Of a stretch of DNA of 64,000 bases, positions 44,603 through 53,341 are shown piece after piece (within the stretch, counting starts at the first letter, position 1; the number at the start of each line of letters is the position of its first letter). Below the pieces are notes generated by a model that made no database searches, was not told the DNA's origin, and was given only the letters and a program-made list of their open reading frames with translations. The DNA is from Hymenobacter tibetensis (GTDB taxonomy: Bacteria > Bacteroidota > Bacteroidia > Cytophagales > Hymenobacteraceae). The position numbers and the translations under genes were made by a program. The DNA is taken from the NCBI RefSeq assembly GCF_022827545.1, contig NZ_CP094669.1:2570001-2634000 (forward strand), read 5' to 3'.

Positions 44603-45337
44603 ATGTCTACCGCCGTCGATATCTTCATTCCTTGCTTCGTAGATCAACTTTTTCCGCAAACTGCCATGAACATGGTGAAGGTGCTGGAAGCAGTGGGTTG
44701 CGAGGTGCATTACAATAGCAACCAAACCTGCTGCGGCCAGCCCGCTTATAATGCTGGCTACAAAAAAGAGAGCCGCGAAGTGGCCTGCAAGTTCCTCGAT
44801 GACTTTCCAAACGAGCCTAACCGGTACATCGTGAGTCCGTCGGCTTCCTGCGTAGGCATGGTGCGCAACTCCTACGCCGAGCTTTTTGATGGAAGCCCCG
44901 AGCAAGGACGCTACCATGCCACGCAGCGCCGTATTTTCGAGTTAACCGAATTTCTGGTGGATGTGCTCGGCGTAACGTCCATTCCGCAGGCCCGCCTGAC
45001 TGGGCGCTATACCTACCACGACTCCTGCTCGGCGCTACGCGAATGTGGTATCAAGCAAGCTCCTCGTCAACTGCTTGATGCTATTCCGAATCTGGAGCGC
45101 TTGGAAATGGCCGAAAATGAAACCTGCTGCGGTTTCGGGGGCACTTTCGCCGTGAAGTTTGAGGCTATATCCGTAGCCATGGCCGAGCAGAAAGTGGAGC
45201 ATGCCCTTGCCACTGGTGCGGAATATATCATCAGTACCGACACCAGCTGCCTGATGCACCTTGACGCGTACATTCGACGCGAGAAGAAGCCCATCCGCAC
45301 CCTTCACGTCGCCGATGTATTGGCTAGCGGTTGGTAA
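44603..45337 (+). CDS. (Fe-S)-binding cysteine-rich protein of the LutA/GlcF type
   Basis: 244 aa from the ATG at 44603. Two CCG-type cysteine-rich domains are seen: NQTCCGQPAYNAGY (about 48-60) and NETCCGFGGTFAVK (about 185-198), each with a following distant Cys (SPSASCVG, STDTSCLMH). These bind an iron-sulfur cluster and form the LutA subunit of lactate oxidation complexes or related heterodisulfide-like units. The partner LutB and LutC genes are not adjacent. Downstream is a strong bidirectional terminator. Confidence 0.9.
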   Translation: MSTAVDIFIPCFVDQLFPQTAMNMVKVLEAVGCEVHYNSNQTCCGQPAYNAGYKKESREVACKFLDDFPNEPNRYIVSPSASCVGMVRNSYAELFDGSPEQGRYHATQRRIFELTEFLVDVLGVTSIPQARLTGRYTYHDSCSALRECGIKQAPRQLLDAIPNLERLEMAENETCCGFGGTFAVKFEAISVAMAEQKVEHALATGAEYIISTDTSCLMHLDAYIRREKKPIRTLHVADVLASGW

Positions 45338-45396
45338 GGAGCACTGCTTTTAGATGTAAGTAGTGCAGTGGTAACAGCTTTGTTGAATGGTAGCTA

Positions 45397-45441
45397 TACC
45401 AAGTAAAACGCCCCTCAACTTGAGGGGCGTTTTACTTGGTA
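45397..45441. terminator. Bidirectional terminator, perfect 22-bp inverted repeat
   Basis: The arm at 45397-45418 (starting TACCAAGTAAAACGCCCC) is exactly complementary to 45420-45441, with T-rich tails on both strands. It lies between the Fe-S protein gene and converging dapA. Confidence 0.9.
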
Positions 45442-45459
45442 GCCAGTAAGGAAGCATCT

Positions 45460-46347
45460 CTACGCAACAACCAGCATGTTGCTGGCTGTGAGCCTGCTAA
45501 CCCGTTCGCACAGGTCTTCGCTTGCCGCTAGCAAGGGCAGCCGCACAGCGCCAGAGCACAAGCCCTGTGCTTCCAAAGCGGCTTTCACTCCTACGGGGTT
45601 GCTTTCCTCATACATCAAGGGGTTGAGGTCAACGAACTTGAACAGCAACTGGCTGGCCTGCACAAACTCTCCGGCCAGCGCGTGGCGGACCATGTCGGTG
45701 AAAGGCCGGGGGAAAGCGTTGGCCATGACGGATATTACCCCCACGGCGCCGAAGCTGACCAGGGAAGTCGTCATCATATCGTCGCCGGAGATGAGCAGGA
45801 AGTCGTCGGGCTTATGGGCGGCTATTTGCTGGCACTGCTCTAGGTTGCCGCTGGCTTCCTTGATACCGATGATATTGGGATGCTGAGCCAGCCGCAGCGT
45901 GGTAGCAGCCGTGAGGTTAGAAGCTGTCCGACCCGGCACGTTGTAGAGGATGATGGGTACGGGCGAAGCATCAGCCAACTGCTCGTAATGCGCGATGATG
46001 CCGGCCTGTGACGGTTTGTTGTAGTACGGGCTAGCAGATAGAACAGCGTCAATGCCCGTGAAATCGGTGTTGCGAAGGGTAGCGGCGGTGCTGGCAGTAT
46101 CGTTGCCCCCGATGCCGTAAACGAGTGGTACGCGGCCCGCAACGTGCTCTTTTACAACGCGCAGGATTTCGGTTTTCTCTTCGCTAGAGATGGTAGGCGA
46201 CTCGGCAGTGGTGCCATTAATAACGAGGTATTCCACCCCACCATCAATGGTGAAATCGAGCAGGCGACGCAGAGCCGTGTAGTCAACGTCGTGGTCGGGG
46301 GTGAAAGGAGTAACCAGGGCGACACCTGTGCCTCGGAGCTTGTCCAT
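45460..46347 (-). CDS. dapA: 4-hydroxy-tetrahydrodipicolinate synthase
   Basis: 295 aa from the ATG at 46347. It condenses pyruvate with aspartate semialdehyde in the diaminopimelate/lysine pathway. The Schiff-base Lys163 is in GIKEASG, Tyr135 in ILYNVPGRT, the Thr-Thr pair in NGTTAESPTIS and the YNKPSQ loop are all present. Length is normal. The ATG is preferred to an in-frame ATG 11 codons upstream (46380), which adds a tail before the conserved start. Confidence 0.95.
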   Translation of the reverse strand: MDKLRGTGVALVTPFTPDHDVDYTALRRLLDFTIDGGVEYLVINGTTAESPTISSEEKTEILRVVKEHVAGRVPLVYGIGGNDTASTAATLRNTDFTGIDAVLSASPYYNKPSQAGIIAHYEQLADASPVPIILYNVPGRTASNLTAATTLRLAQHPNIIGIKEASGNLEQCQQIAAHKPDDFLLISGDDMMTTSLVSFGAVGVISVMANAFPRPFTDMVRHALAGEFVQASQLLFKFVDLNPLMYEESNPVGVKAALEAQGLCSGAVRLPLLAASEDLCERVSRLTASNMLVVA

Positions 46348-46470
46348 ACGGGAAATAAAATGTTGCTTTGTAGGATGCAAGAAGACAAGTAAAGGTCAAA
46401 TAAGCCTCTTTCGACTTCTTAACACCAAAATAAAGCATTTGCCTCCGGTCTGGCCGCGTTTTTCTTTTCA

Positions 46471-47385
46471 ATGAAGCTTTCCTCTACTGTATTGCTTGCT
46501 GCTGCCGCCTGCGCAACAGCCCTTTCCCTTCCTTCCTGCAGCGATTCTAAATCAGCGGCCACCACCGAAAGCAACGAAGCTCCCACTAGCGGCCTTACGG
46601 CCTCCGCTGCCACTCCAGTGTCAGATAAAGCGGCAGCCAGCGCTACTGCTCCCGACCCGGCTAGCATTCCAGCCAGCCGCATTGCCGATGCGGCCACCAT
46701 TACGGCCCGCCCCCAGGTACCTATTTTGTGCTATCATCAAATCCGAGACTGGCGTCCGCGCGACTCGAAAGGTGCGAAAGATTATATCGTGCCCGTCGAG
46801 CAATTCAAAAAGCAGATTCAAATGCTCGCCGATAGTGGCTACCACACGATTCTGCCCGACCAGCTTTATGCCTACTTGGCTACCGGTGCCCCGCTGCCCG
46901 AAAAGCCCATCATGCTCACCTTCGATGACACCGACCTCGACCAGTTTACGGTGGCGCGTCCAGAGTTGGAAAAGCACGGTTTCAAAGCCGTATACTTTGT
47001 GATGACGGTAAGCCTAGGCCGCCCGCGCTATATGAGCCGCGAGCAAGTGAAACAGCTTTCCGACGAAGGCAACGTCATTGGTTCCCACACTTGGGACCAC
47101 CACAACGTGAAGAAGTATCAGGGCAACGACTGGGTAACGCAGATCGAGAAGCCAACTAAAACGCTCGAGGAAATTACCGGTAAAGACATCAAGTATTTTG
47201 CTTATCCCTTTGGTCTCTGGAACCCCGAAGCTATTCCGCAACTCCGAGAGCGGGGTATGGCGGCGGCTTTCATTTTGTCGGAAAAGCGCGACCAGCAGGA
47301 CCCGCTCTACACCATTCGGCGCATAATCGCGAGCGGCTATTGGAGCCCCCGCACCCTACACAACAGCATTGAACAGAGCTTCTAA
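46471..47385 (+). CDS. NodB-type polysaccharide deacetylase lipoprotein
   Basis: 304 aa. Lipoprotein signal with a Cys at about 24 (ALSLPSCSDS) and a Ser/Ala/Thr-rich tether (about 25-75). The NodB domain has LTFDDTDLDQF with the catalytic and metal Asp, GFKAVYFVMT, the SHTWDHH metal His pair (HxxxH), and YFAYPFGLWNPE. The usual Gly after FDD is Thr here. It should remove acetyl groups from a surface or cell-wall sugar polymer in the periplasm. It converges on the GT2 synthase gene, and neighbouring genes suggest that an exopolysaccharide is its substrate. Confidence 0.9.
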   Translation: MKLSSTVLLAAAACATALSLPSCSDSKSAATTESNEAPTSGLTASAATPVSDKAAASATAPDPASIPASRIADAATITARPQVPILCYHQIRDWRPRDSKGAKDYIVPVEQFKKQIQMLADSGYHTILPDQLYAYLATGAPLPEKPIMLTFDDTDLDQFTVARPELEKHGFKAVYFVMTVSLGRPRYMSREQVKQLSDEGNVIGSHTWDHHNVKKYQGNDWVTQIEKPTKTLEEITGKDIKYFAYPFGLWNPEAIPQLRERGMAAAFILSEKRDQQDPLYTIRRIIASGYWSPRTLHNSIEQSF

Positions 47386-47420
47386 GCGAAAAGCAATAAG
47401 CGAAGCAAACTCTAACTAGG

Positions 47421-47451
47421 CAGCTGGCACCTACTCGGTGCCAGCTGTTTT
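47421..47451 (+). terminator. Terminator of the deacetylase gene, overlapping the GT2 stop
   Basis: CAGCTGGCAC at 47421-47430 and GTGCCAGCTG at 47438-47447 form a 10-bp stem followed by TTTT. The right arm lies inside the 3' end of the converging GT2 gene (stop at 47431-47433). Confidence 0.75.
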
Positions 47452-49842
47452 GCTGATAGAGGTATAGTTGGGTTGCTTGGCCACCCCATTACCCGGCACG
47501 TCAAACACCACGGCCTGTACTTCAGGATACACCTTTGCCAACTGATTTGGAGCCAAGCGCGCTTTTTCGGTGGCTGACATTAGCAGCAACACAGGCTTGG
47601 AATGCAGCTCGATGTTGGGGGCTAGCTGGGCCCGAATGGGGCTGTACCATTCCGCTGGTTCGGTGGGCGTTTGGCGGCCATCCACGGCTACCCAGTTCAC
47701 GTAGTTGATGCCTGGGAAGTAGGTTTTCAGTGAGTCCGCTTTCGGCGGCGTCCAAACCCACAGGATGTTGGGCCGGTCGGCTTGCGCAAAGTGGCGAACC
47801 ATCTTTTGCCAGTCGCGCCGATATTGGGCGGGTGAAGTAGCCGTTAGGAGTGGCCGCACCATTACGGGCTTGTCGAGCTTGGCAAGTTGCAGCTGATCCA
47901 GTTGCAGCAGAGAGGCCGTGTCAAGGGGAACTGTCCCTATCGAAAAGGTGAGCAGCGACACATTAGGGTGTTGCTCTAGGCTCTGGCGTAGCACTTGCAG
48001 CTGCTGAGGCGTGGAGTTGGTGGGCATATCCAGCGCCATGATATCTACATGGGCAAGAGCCGACGTGGCGGCGGGCGCTGCTACCATTTGGCCTAAGTGC
48101 AAGCCGGTGTCCCGGCGAGTCGGCCACCACTGCTCTTCCATGGTCATGTAGTGCGACGTGTAGCTGTACAGCAGGAACGAGGCTGTACCGTAGAGCACCA
48201 ATAGGCCCACGGCCACGCCGCTTGCTGCTGGTCGTAGCCAACCAATAAAGTCGCGGCTAACGTTGGCCCGCAGCTGATCAAGGGCTAGCAACAGCTTACG
48301 CAACGGCTGCGGCTTGGCCGCCAGGCCAATCAAATACTCCTGTATCCCGTGCTGGGCCATTGCTACGGCAGTTAGCAGAATAGCAGCGTTGAAGAGCACC
48401 AGCACCGACATGAACTGCGTGGCCTGAGTCAAGGAGAGTCCCCTTCCGTATTTGGCGGCCGCAATCAGCAGCAGGGCTGCTATCAGGTTGGGTAAGCTAA
48501 TGAGCCACTCGGTGGAAGGGCGGCCTTCCTTGGGAGTGGGAATGTACGGCACCTTGATGTTGAGAATCGCATAGAGCCAGCCCAGCGAATACACCCACCA
48601 CGAACCCACACGCAAGATGCCGCCGGCCAAATGCAGGCCTGCTTCGTGCGGTTCGCGTAGCCAGCGCTGGGCACACGCCCGAATCAGCAACGAAACCACC
48701 GTGAATGGAAAGATATGGATGGCAAATTCCACCAAGCCTACCCGCCAGGGGAAGGACGTTGTTATCATCGATACCATCGGTACCGTTAAATCAATCAGCG
48801 TAACAACCCCCGAGAAAAAGTAGAGCGGCAGGAGCAGATAGTGTATCCGTTGGCGCCAGCTGAAGTCTGCGAACAAGCGCGGATATACCTTGAACAGCAA
48901 ATCAAAGGCTCCGCGCGACCATTTCAACTGTTGCGAGTAGAACGCTGCTAACGAGGCCGGTACCAAGCCGCGGCTAAGTACTTTAGGCACATACACTCCT
49001 TTCCACTTTTTGGCGTGTAGCCGCATGGCAGTGTGCATGTCCTCGGTAAGGCCCGAAGCATGCCCCCCAATCGAGTCGAGGGCAGCACGGCGGAAAGTGC
49101 AATTGGCTCCAATGGCTTGGGCCGTATTGTAGGCATTCATGCCCATCAATAGCGGTCCGTAGAAGTGGTAGGTCTGCTCGGCGGCCCCGCGTGCTACCAG
49201 ACTTTCGTGCTGGTTGCCATACGCTTGTACGACCTGCACAAACCCGACTTGCGCATCCTGAAAGTAAGGAACTACCTCGTCCAGAAAATCGGGGGTTGGT
49301 ACGTGGTCCGGATCCAGAACCACGCATAGCTCGCCGGTGGCTCCCCGGAGGGCATTGTTGATGTTGCCGGCCTTGGCATGGGTTTTCTCGATGCGCGTAA
49401 CGTGCACCACACCAAGCTGCTCGCACACCCGGCGCAGGTAAGGGTCGTTGCCTTCGTCGCAGAGGTAGCTGGTGTGCGGGTAGCGAATAGCTTTCATAGC
49501 CTGGAGCGTGCGCACAATCATATCGTAGGGCTCGCCTGGGCAGGCCGTGGTCAGCACGTCCACGGTAGGAGCGTAGGTTGGTTTCCAAACCGGCGCAACC
49601 GGCTCTCGAACGCTCACATAGTGGTACCACTCGTGGAGAGTACGCAGAAACTTGAAGCCTAGCGAGAACGTCAGCAGCCAGAATAATACTGGGTGCCCCA
49701 CGTGGTTGATGTCGGCAAACCACCAGATGAATTGAAATAGCAACACGCAGCCAATAGCTACGAGTATGCGCATCTGCTTTACGTAAGGCGCTGGTGTATA
49801 TTGAACGCTAGTAGACTGAGAAAGTCGTGCGGGGTTAGCCAT
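47431..49842 (-). CDS. BcsA-like GT2 polysaccharide synthase with a GH26-like C-terminal tail
   Basis: 803 aa from the ATG at 49842. After two membrane helices comes the cytosolic GT2 domain with the processive motifs: CDEGNDPY, VLDPDH (DxD), LTEDMHTA (TED) and QQLKW (QxxxW type). A block of about six to seven more helices follows, including the channel-gating KVPYIPTPKEGRP. No PilZ c-di-GMP motif is visible. The external C-terminal ~220 residues match GH26 in layout (KPVMVRPLL, ILWVWTPP, PGINYVNWVAVDG, KPVLLLMS) but lack both catalytic Glu residues. It is expected to make and export a polysaccharide. GTG 49884 is an alternative start. Confidence 0.88.
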   Translation of the reverse strand: MANPARLSQSTSVQYTPAPYVKQMRILVAIGCVLLFQFIWWFADINHVGHPVLFWLLTFSLGFKFLRTLHEWYHYVSVREPVAPVWKPTYAPTVDVLTTACPGEPYDMIVRTLQAMKAIRYPHTSYLCDEGNDPYLRRVCEQLGVVHVTRIEKTHAKAGNINNALRGATGELCVVLDPDHVPTPDFLDEVVPYFQDAQVGFVQVVQAYGNQHESLVARGAAEQTYHFYGPLLMGMNAYNTAQAIGANCTFRRAALDSIGGHASGLTEDMHTAMRLHAKKWKGVYVPKVLSRGLVPASLAAFYSQQLKWSRGAFDLLFKVYPRLFADFSWRQRIHYLLLPLYFFSGVVTLIDLTVPMVSMITTSFPWRVGLVEFAIHIFPFTVVSLLIRACAQRWLREPHEAGLHLAGGILRVGSWWVYSLGWLYAILNIKVPYIPTPKEGRPSTEWLISLPNLIAALLLIAAAKYGRGLSLTQATQFMSVLVLFNAAILLTAVAMAQHGIQEYLIGLAAKPQPLRKLLLALDQLRANVSRDFIGWLRPAASGVAVGLLVLYGTASFLLYSYTSHYMTMEEQWWPTRRDTGLHLGQMVAAPAATSALAHVDIMALDMPTNSTPQQLQVLRQSLEQHPNVSLLTFSIGTVPLDTASLLQLDQLQLAKLDKPVMVRPLLTATSPAQYRRDWQKMVRHFAQADRPNILWVWTPPKADSLKTYFPGINYVNWVAVDGRQTPTEPAEWYSPIRAQLAPNIELHSKPVLLLMSATEKARLAPNQLAKVYPEVQAVVFDVPGNGVAKQPNYTSISKTAGTE

Positions 49843-50061
49843 GATCAATGAAGCTTGGACTTTAGAGTGCTGATTGTCATTCACCTAGCTGTAACCAATG
49901 AATTCCAAGCAAGCATAAGCGACTGTTCTGGCTGAATCAACTTAAGCCAAACTGTGGTAAAACTAATACAAATTATATAAAAACTTGTAATTAATAAATA
50001 GATGATAACGTTAATATCACACATTTTATAACTTTTTCCATAAAAGTTTTAAAATAAAGTA

Positions 50062-50069
50062 TAAATTTG
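50062..50069 (+). promoter_or_regulatory. TAnnTTTG box upstream of the glycoside hydrolase gene
   Basis: TAAATTTG lies 71 nt before the ATG at 50141 in an AT-rich divergent region (49843-50140), where such boxes are more likely by chance. Confidence 0.35.
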
Positions 50070-50140
50070 TGGTGAGGTATTACCCTGCGCTATATAAGTA
50101 GTCCGCTACGTTAGCGCCACTCCAACTGAAGGCATCTGTT

Positions 50141-51508
50141 ATGAACCAACGATTAAAAAAATCAGGGGTATTCTTTGTTGCGCTTATGGCACTGCATCTG
50201 CTCGGTGGTTGCGCGGACCAAGCCGGGAAAAGCGAGGCCATTAATCAACAAACGCAGGGTTCTGATGCTGTTGCCAACAGCGGAGCTATTCCGGTAAAGA
50301 TATTGCGTACAGCCGATGGGTTTCAGCTATTACGGGGTGGAAAACCATATTTTATTAAAGGAGCAGGCGGGCTGGAAGGCTTCTCTAAAATTCGGGCGAT
50401 AGGCGGTAATTCCGTGCGGCTCTGGACCACAGACTATGCGCAGATTCTGCTGGACTCGGCGCATGCGCAAGGCCTGACCGTGCTACTTGGCCTCTGGTTG
50501 GTACCTGAGAAAGAAGGGTTGGATTATTACGACAAGAAGGTCGTGAAAAAGCAACGGCTGGCTCTACGCGAGGAAATATTGCGCTATCGAAACCATCCGG
50601 CTCTGTTGGCCTGGGACGTTGGCAACGAGCTAGAGCAAGGGGCCAACAACCCAGATGTGTTTGATGCCATCAATGAAGTGGCCCAGATGGTGCACGAACT
50701 GGATCCTAATCATCCGGCCATATCCACGTTCATACAGCCTGGAGTGGTGAAGTGGATGGGCAACCGGTGCAAAGACTTGGACCTTGTTGCCTTCAATAGC
50801 TACGGCAACATTGCGTCCTTGTCAACCTACCTACGCGAGATCAACTGGCCCAAGCCCTACATTATCACTGAGTTTGGGACGCAGGGCTATTGGGAAGTGA
50901 AAGAAACGGCGTGGGGGGCAGCTCTCGAGAAGACGAGCACGCAGAAATCACAAGAAATAGCCAAGTACTACCAAGTAGGCATCGAGCAACAGCGCGGACA
51001 GTGTTTGGGCTCCTACGTGTTCTACTGGGGCAACCGGCAGGAGGGAACTCCCACCTGGTTCAGTTTATTCACCCCCACCGGCGAGCGGACCGAGGTGGTG
51101 GATCAGTTGCAAAACCTCTGGCGGGGCGACTGGCCCGCCAACCGTGCCCCGCAAGTGAAAAGCATTTCCTTGGACAACCGCATTGGGAAAGACAATGTAC
51201 GTTTGCTGCCCGGCCAGTCGTATCCGGCAGTTATTGCAGCCCAAGACTACGAGAACGACAGTCTACGGGTGGTGTGGGAGTTGCGCGCTGAGTCGCGCTG
51301 GCGCGAAGACCGCAAAACGATGCAAGTGCGCGACGAGGCCATTGCTGGGGCTGTAGCAGAGCCAAACAAGTTCAGCGCCACGATGGTAGCTCCAACTAAG
51401 CCGGGTCCTTACCGCTTGTACGCCACTATCTACGACGGGCAAGGGGGCGCTGCCACCGCCAACGTTCCTTTCTACGTCCAGAAGCCCGAAGCTAGCATCC
51501 CCCAATAG
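50141..51508 (+). CDS. Glycoside hydrolase lipoprotein (clan GH-A TIM barrel)
   Basis: 455 aa. Lipobox LLGGC (Cys about 24). A TIM barrel covers about 50-330; the acid/base Glu is in WDVGNELEQG and the nucleophile Glu in IITEFGTQGYW, the clan A pattern seen in GH2/GH5-like enzymes; FYWGNRQEGTPTWFSLF follows the barrel end. A C-terminal Ig-like domain (about 345-450) ends in PYRLYATIYDGQGGA. Specificity cannot be read. It is divergent from the GT2 synthase and overlaps the beta-helix gene by 17 nt at the 3' ends, so a role in trimming the same polymer is likely. Confidence 0.88.
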   Translation: MNQRLKKSGVFFVALMALHLLGGCADQAGKSEAINQQTQGSDAVANSGAIPVKILRTADGFQLLRGGKPYFIKGAGGLEGFSKIRAIGGNSVRLWTTDYAQILLDSAHAQGLTVLLGLWLVPEKEGLDYYDKKVVKKQRLALREEILRYRNHPALLAWDVGNELEQGANNPDVFDAINEVAQMVHELDPNHPAISTFIQPGVVKWMGNRCKDLDLVAFNSYGNIASLSTYLREINWPKPYIITEFGTQGYWEVKETAWGAALEKTSTQKSQEIAKYYQVGIEQQRGQCLGSYVFYWGNRQEGTPTWFSLFTPTGERTEVVDQLQNLWRGDWPANRAPQVKSISLDNRIGKDNVRLLPGQSYPAVIAAQDYENDSLRVVWELRAESRWREDRKTMQVRDEAIAGAVAEPNKFSATMVAPTKPGPYRLYATIYDGQGGAATANVPFYVQKPEASIPQ

Positions 51509-53093
51509 CTTCGTAGGCGCCAATGGTACCTTTGGTGCCGCGGGCAGGTACGGGAGAACCAAAAAAGTCTTGCGTTCCAGCATCTATGCCGAATTGGGTA
51601 GCCAGGTCTAGCCCGGTGCTCCGTAGTTTTGAGTCGGGCTTTACATGATAGGCTGTGAGCGTAGCCAGTGGCCTGCCTGAGTGAAGCGGACTCACTGTTC
51701 CCCCGGCTCCTGGGTTAATCAAGCCAGGCTCCAATACAAGGCCAGTTGGCTGGAAATCAAGTGTTTCCTGGCTGGTGCTGTTGCGCCATGCTTCCAACGA
51801 AGTGTACTCTTGCTTGTCCCACTGAAACAGCAAAGGGTGGCCGTCACTCCAGTACGCATTGCCCTGCAGCAGTACGCCCCGGGAGGCAACATTGTGCACC
51901 AAAGGTAGACCGCCACTGGTTTGCAGCAGATTATTGTGCAACACAATGTCATGGACACCATCACTGGTAATCTCGACGGCTTTGGGCTGGGAGCCATCGG
52001 CCGGAGGACTTAGAAAGACGGTGTTGTTGTAGATGTTGGCCCGCTGAATTCCACCGTTGGCCCCCGACGACCACAGTTGGATGGCCCCATGGCCGTGGCG
52101 CCGCCCGTCGTTCTCGCTGATGTTGTAGCGAATTGTTACATCGTGTAGTGGAGGTGCATTCTGGTATTGGGCTAGTAGGTAGCCGGGGCCTTCGTTGTCG
52201 TGGGAGTAATTGTATTGCAGTATGGAGTTCGTGCAGCCCCCATCTAAGTCGAAGCCCCCGCCGTCTTTCATGGTTCCTGACCGGTTGTGGTGCGACTCGC
52301 AGTGCTGAATCACCAACTGGTTGCAATTCCAGCCCCAGATGCCAACTGGTCCGCCACCGGGGTTGGCGTTCAGCCAGCCGTTGTAGTACGCCTCGCAGTG
52401 CTCAATTAAGGCCCCGTCAATACCAGCCAGCACAATGCCGTTGCCGGTATGCGTGTCCGTTATGTCCGGCCGGCCAGCGTTATCGAAGGCTTGGCAGTTG
52501 CTTATGTACCACTGGTGATGGGCTGCCAGCTCCTGCGCAAACGACTTGATGCCTGCCTCCCCATTGCCTGAAGCAACGCAGTTGGTGATGCGGACGTGCT
52601 GGTACCCGCTGGTGCCGTTGGAACTGCCGATGTTGATACCTGCCACCAAGTAGCCGTGCGCCCGCACGTTGTCGAGGATGATGTGCTGCAGGTGCAGGTT
52701 GGGTTGATCGACGTGAAAAACCACTCCAGAACCGGTGTTAGTGAGGCGGCCAGACCCTACAAACTCCAGGTCGCGCACTTCAATGCCTCCCAGATTGTGC
52801 GCATAGAACCCGTAGGAAGTGCCACTGCTGATGCGCGCCCGCTTTTGGCCATACGAACCGATAACAATCGGCTCGGAGGCAGTACCCCAACTCTGGCTGC
52901 GCAGCCAGATACTTCCTTTAAACGTGCTGCCGCCTTCGAACAGGACCTGGTCGCCTGGCTGGAAGTGAGTGGCTTTCACCTTCTTGAGCGTTTTCCAGGC
53001 CGTAGCGACGGATGTACCATCGTTCTGGTCGTTGCCGCTCAGACTAACGTAATAGATGGTAGGAGGTGGCGCAGGGAACGACAGCAAAATCAA
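51492..53093 (-). CDS. Right-handed beta-helix repeat protein, exported
   Basis: 533 aa from a TTG at 53093. After a short hydrophobic N-terminus comes YYVSLSGNDQNDGTSVATAW, the usual entry of pectate-lyase-like beta-helix proteins, then repeated turns with Asn/Gly-rich loops (HVRITNCVASGNGEAGI, IEHCEAYYNGW, ILQYNYSHDNEGPGY). Such proteins are lyases, epimerases or binders of polysaccharides; no catalytic set is assigned. The TTG start gives a signal peptide lacking a basic n-region, and the 5' end may be imperfect. Its 3' end overlaps the glycoside hydrolase gene by 17 nt. Confidence 0.82.
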   Translation of the reverse strand: MILLSFPAPPPTIYYVSLSGNDQNDGTSVATAWKTLKKVKATHFQPGDQVLFEGGSTFKGSIWLRSQSWGTASEPIVIGSYGQKRARISSGTSYGFYAHNLGGIEVRDLEFVGSGRLTNTGSGVVFHVDQPNLHLQHIILDNVRAHGYLVAGINIGSSNGTSGYQHVRITNCVASGNGEAGIKSFAQELAAHHQWYISNCQAFDNAGRPDITDTHTGNGIVLAGIDGALIEHCEAYYNGWLNANPGGGPVGIWGWNCNQLVIQHCESHHNRSGTMKDGGGFDLDGGCTNSILQYNYSHDNEGPGYLLAQYQNAPPLHDVTIRYNISENDGRRHGHGAIQLWSSGANGGIQRANIYNNTVFLSPPADGSQPKAVEITSDGVHDIVLHNNLLQTSGGLPLVHNVASRGVLLQGNAYWSDGHPLLFQWDKQEYTSLEAWRNSTSQETLDFQPTGLVLEPGLINPGAGGTVSPLHSGRPLATLTAYHVKPDSKLRSTGLDLATQFGIDAGTQDFFGSPVPARGTKGTIGAYEAIGGC

Positions 53094-53245
53094 ACAAGCA
53101 TGGAAAGGTAGCTATACTCGCAAGTATACGCGAGCGAAGTTGACAAGGAGTTGATACACAGAATGAATGCAAATAAGCTCTTTCGCGGCAAACCAGGCCT
53201 ATATCCGCCAATATACCACTTAAGTGGAGCTTCAATGCAACATAA

Positions 53246-53275
53246 GCCCCTGATAGTTATACTACTATCAGAGGC
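53246..53275 (-). terminator. Hairpin downstream of the rhodanese gene
   Basis: On the minus strand a 12-bp stem with one G-U pair forms between 53275-53264 and 53257-53246 around a 6-nt loop. It lies 66 bp past the rhodanese stop. The T-run after it is short. Confidence 0.4.
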
Positions 53276-53341
53276 GTAGTACCTATGTTATGCAGTATAA
53301 CTCGACCTGCGTTGCAATCGGGTAGCGCAGGGAGAAATCAA

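Noticed and set aside
53044..53235. 63-aa minus-strand frame overlapping the 5' end of the beta-helix gene
   Set aside because: Different frame from the beta-helix protein, no motif; treated as part of the upstream region.
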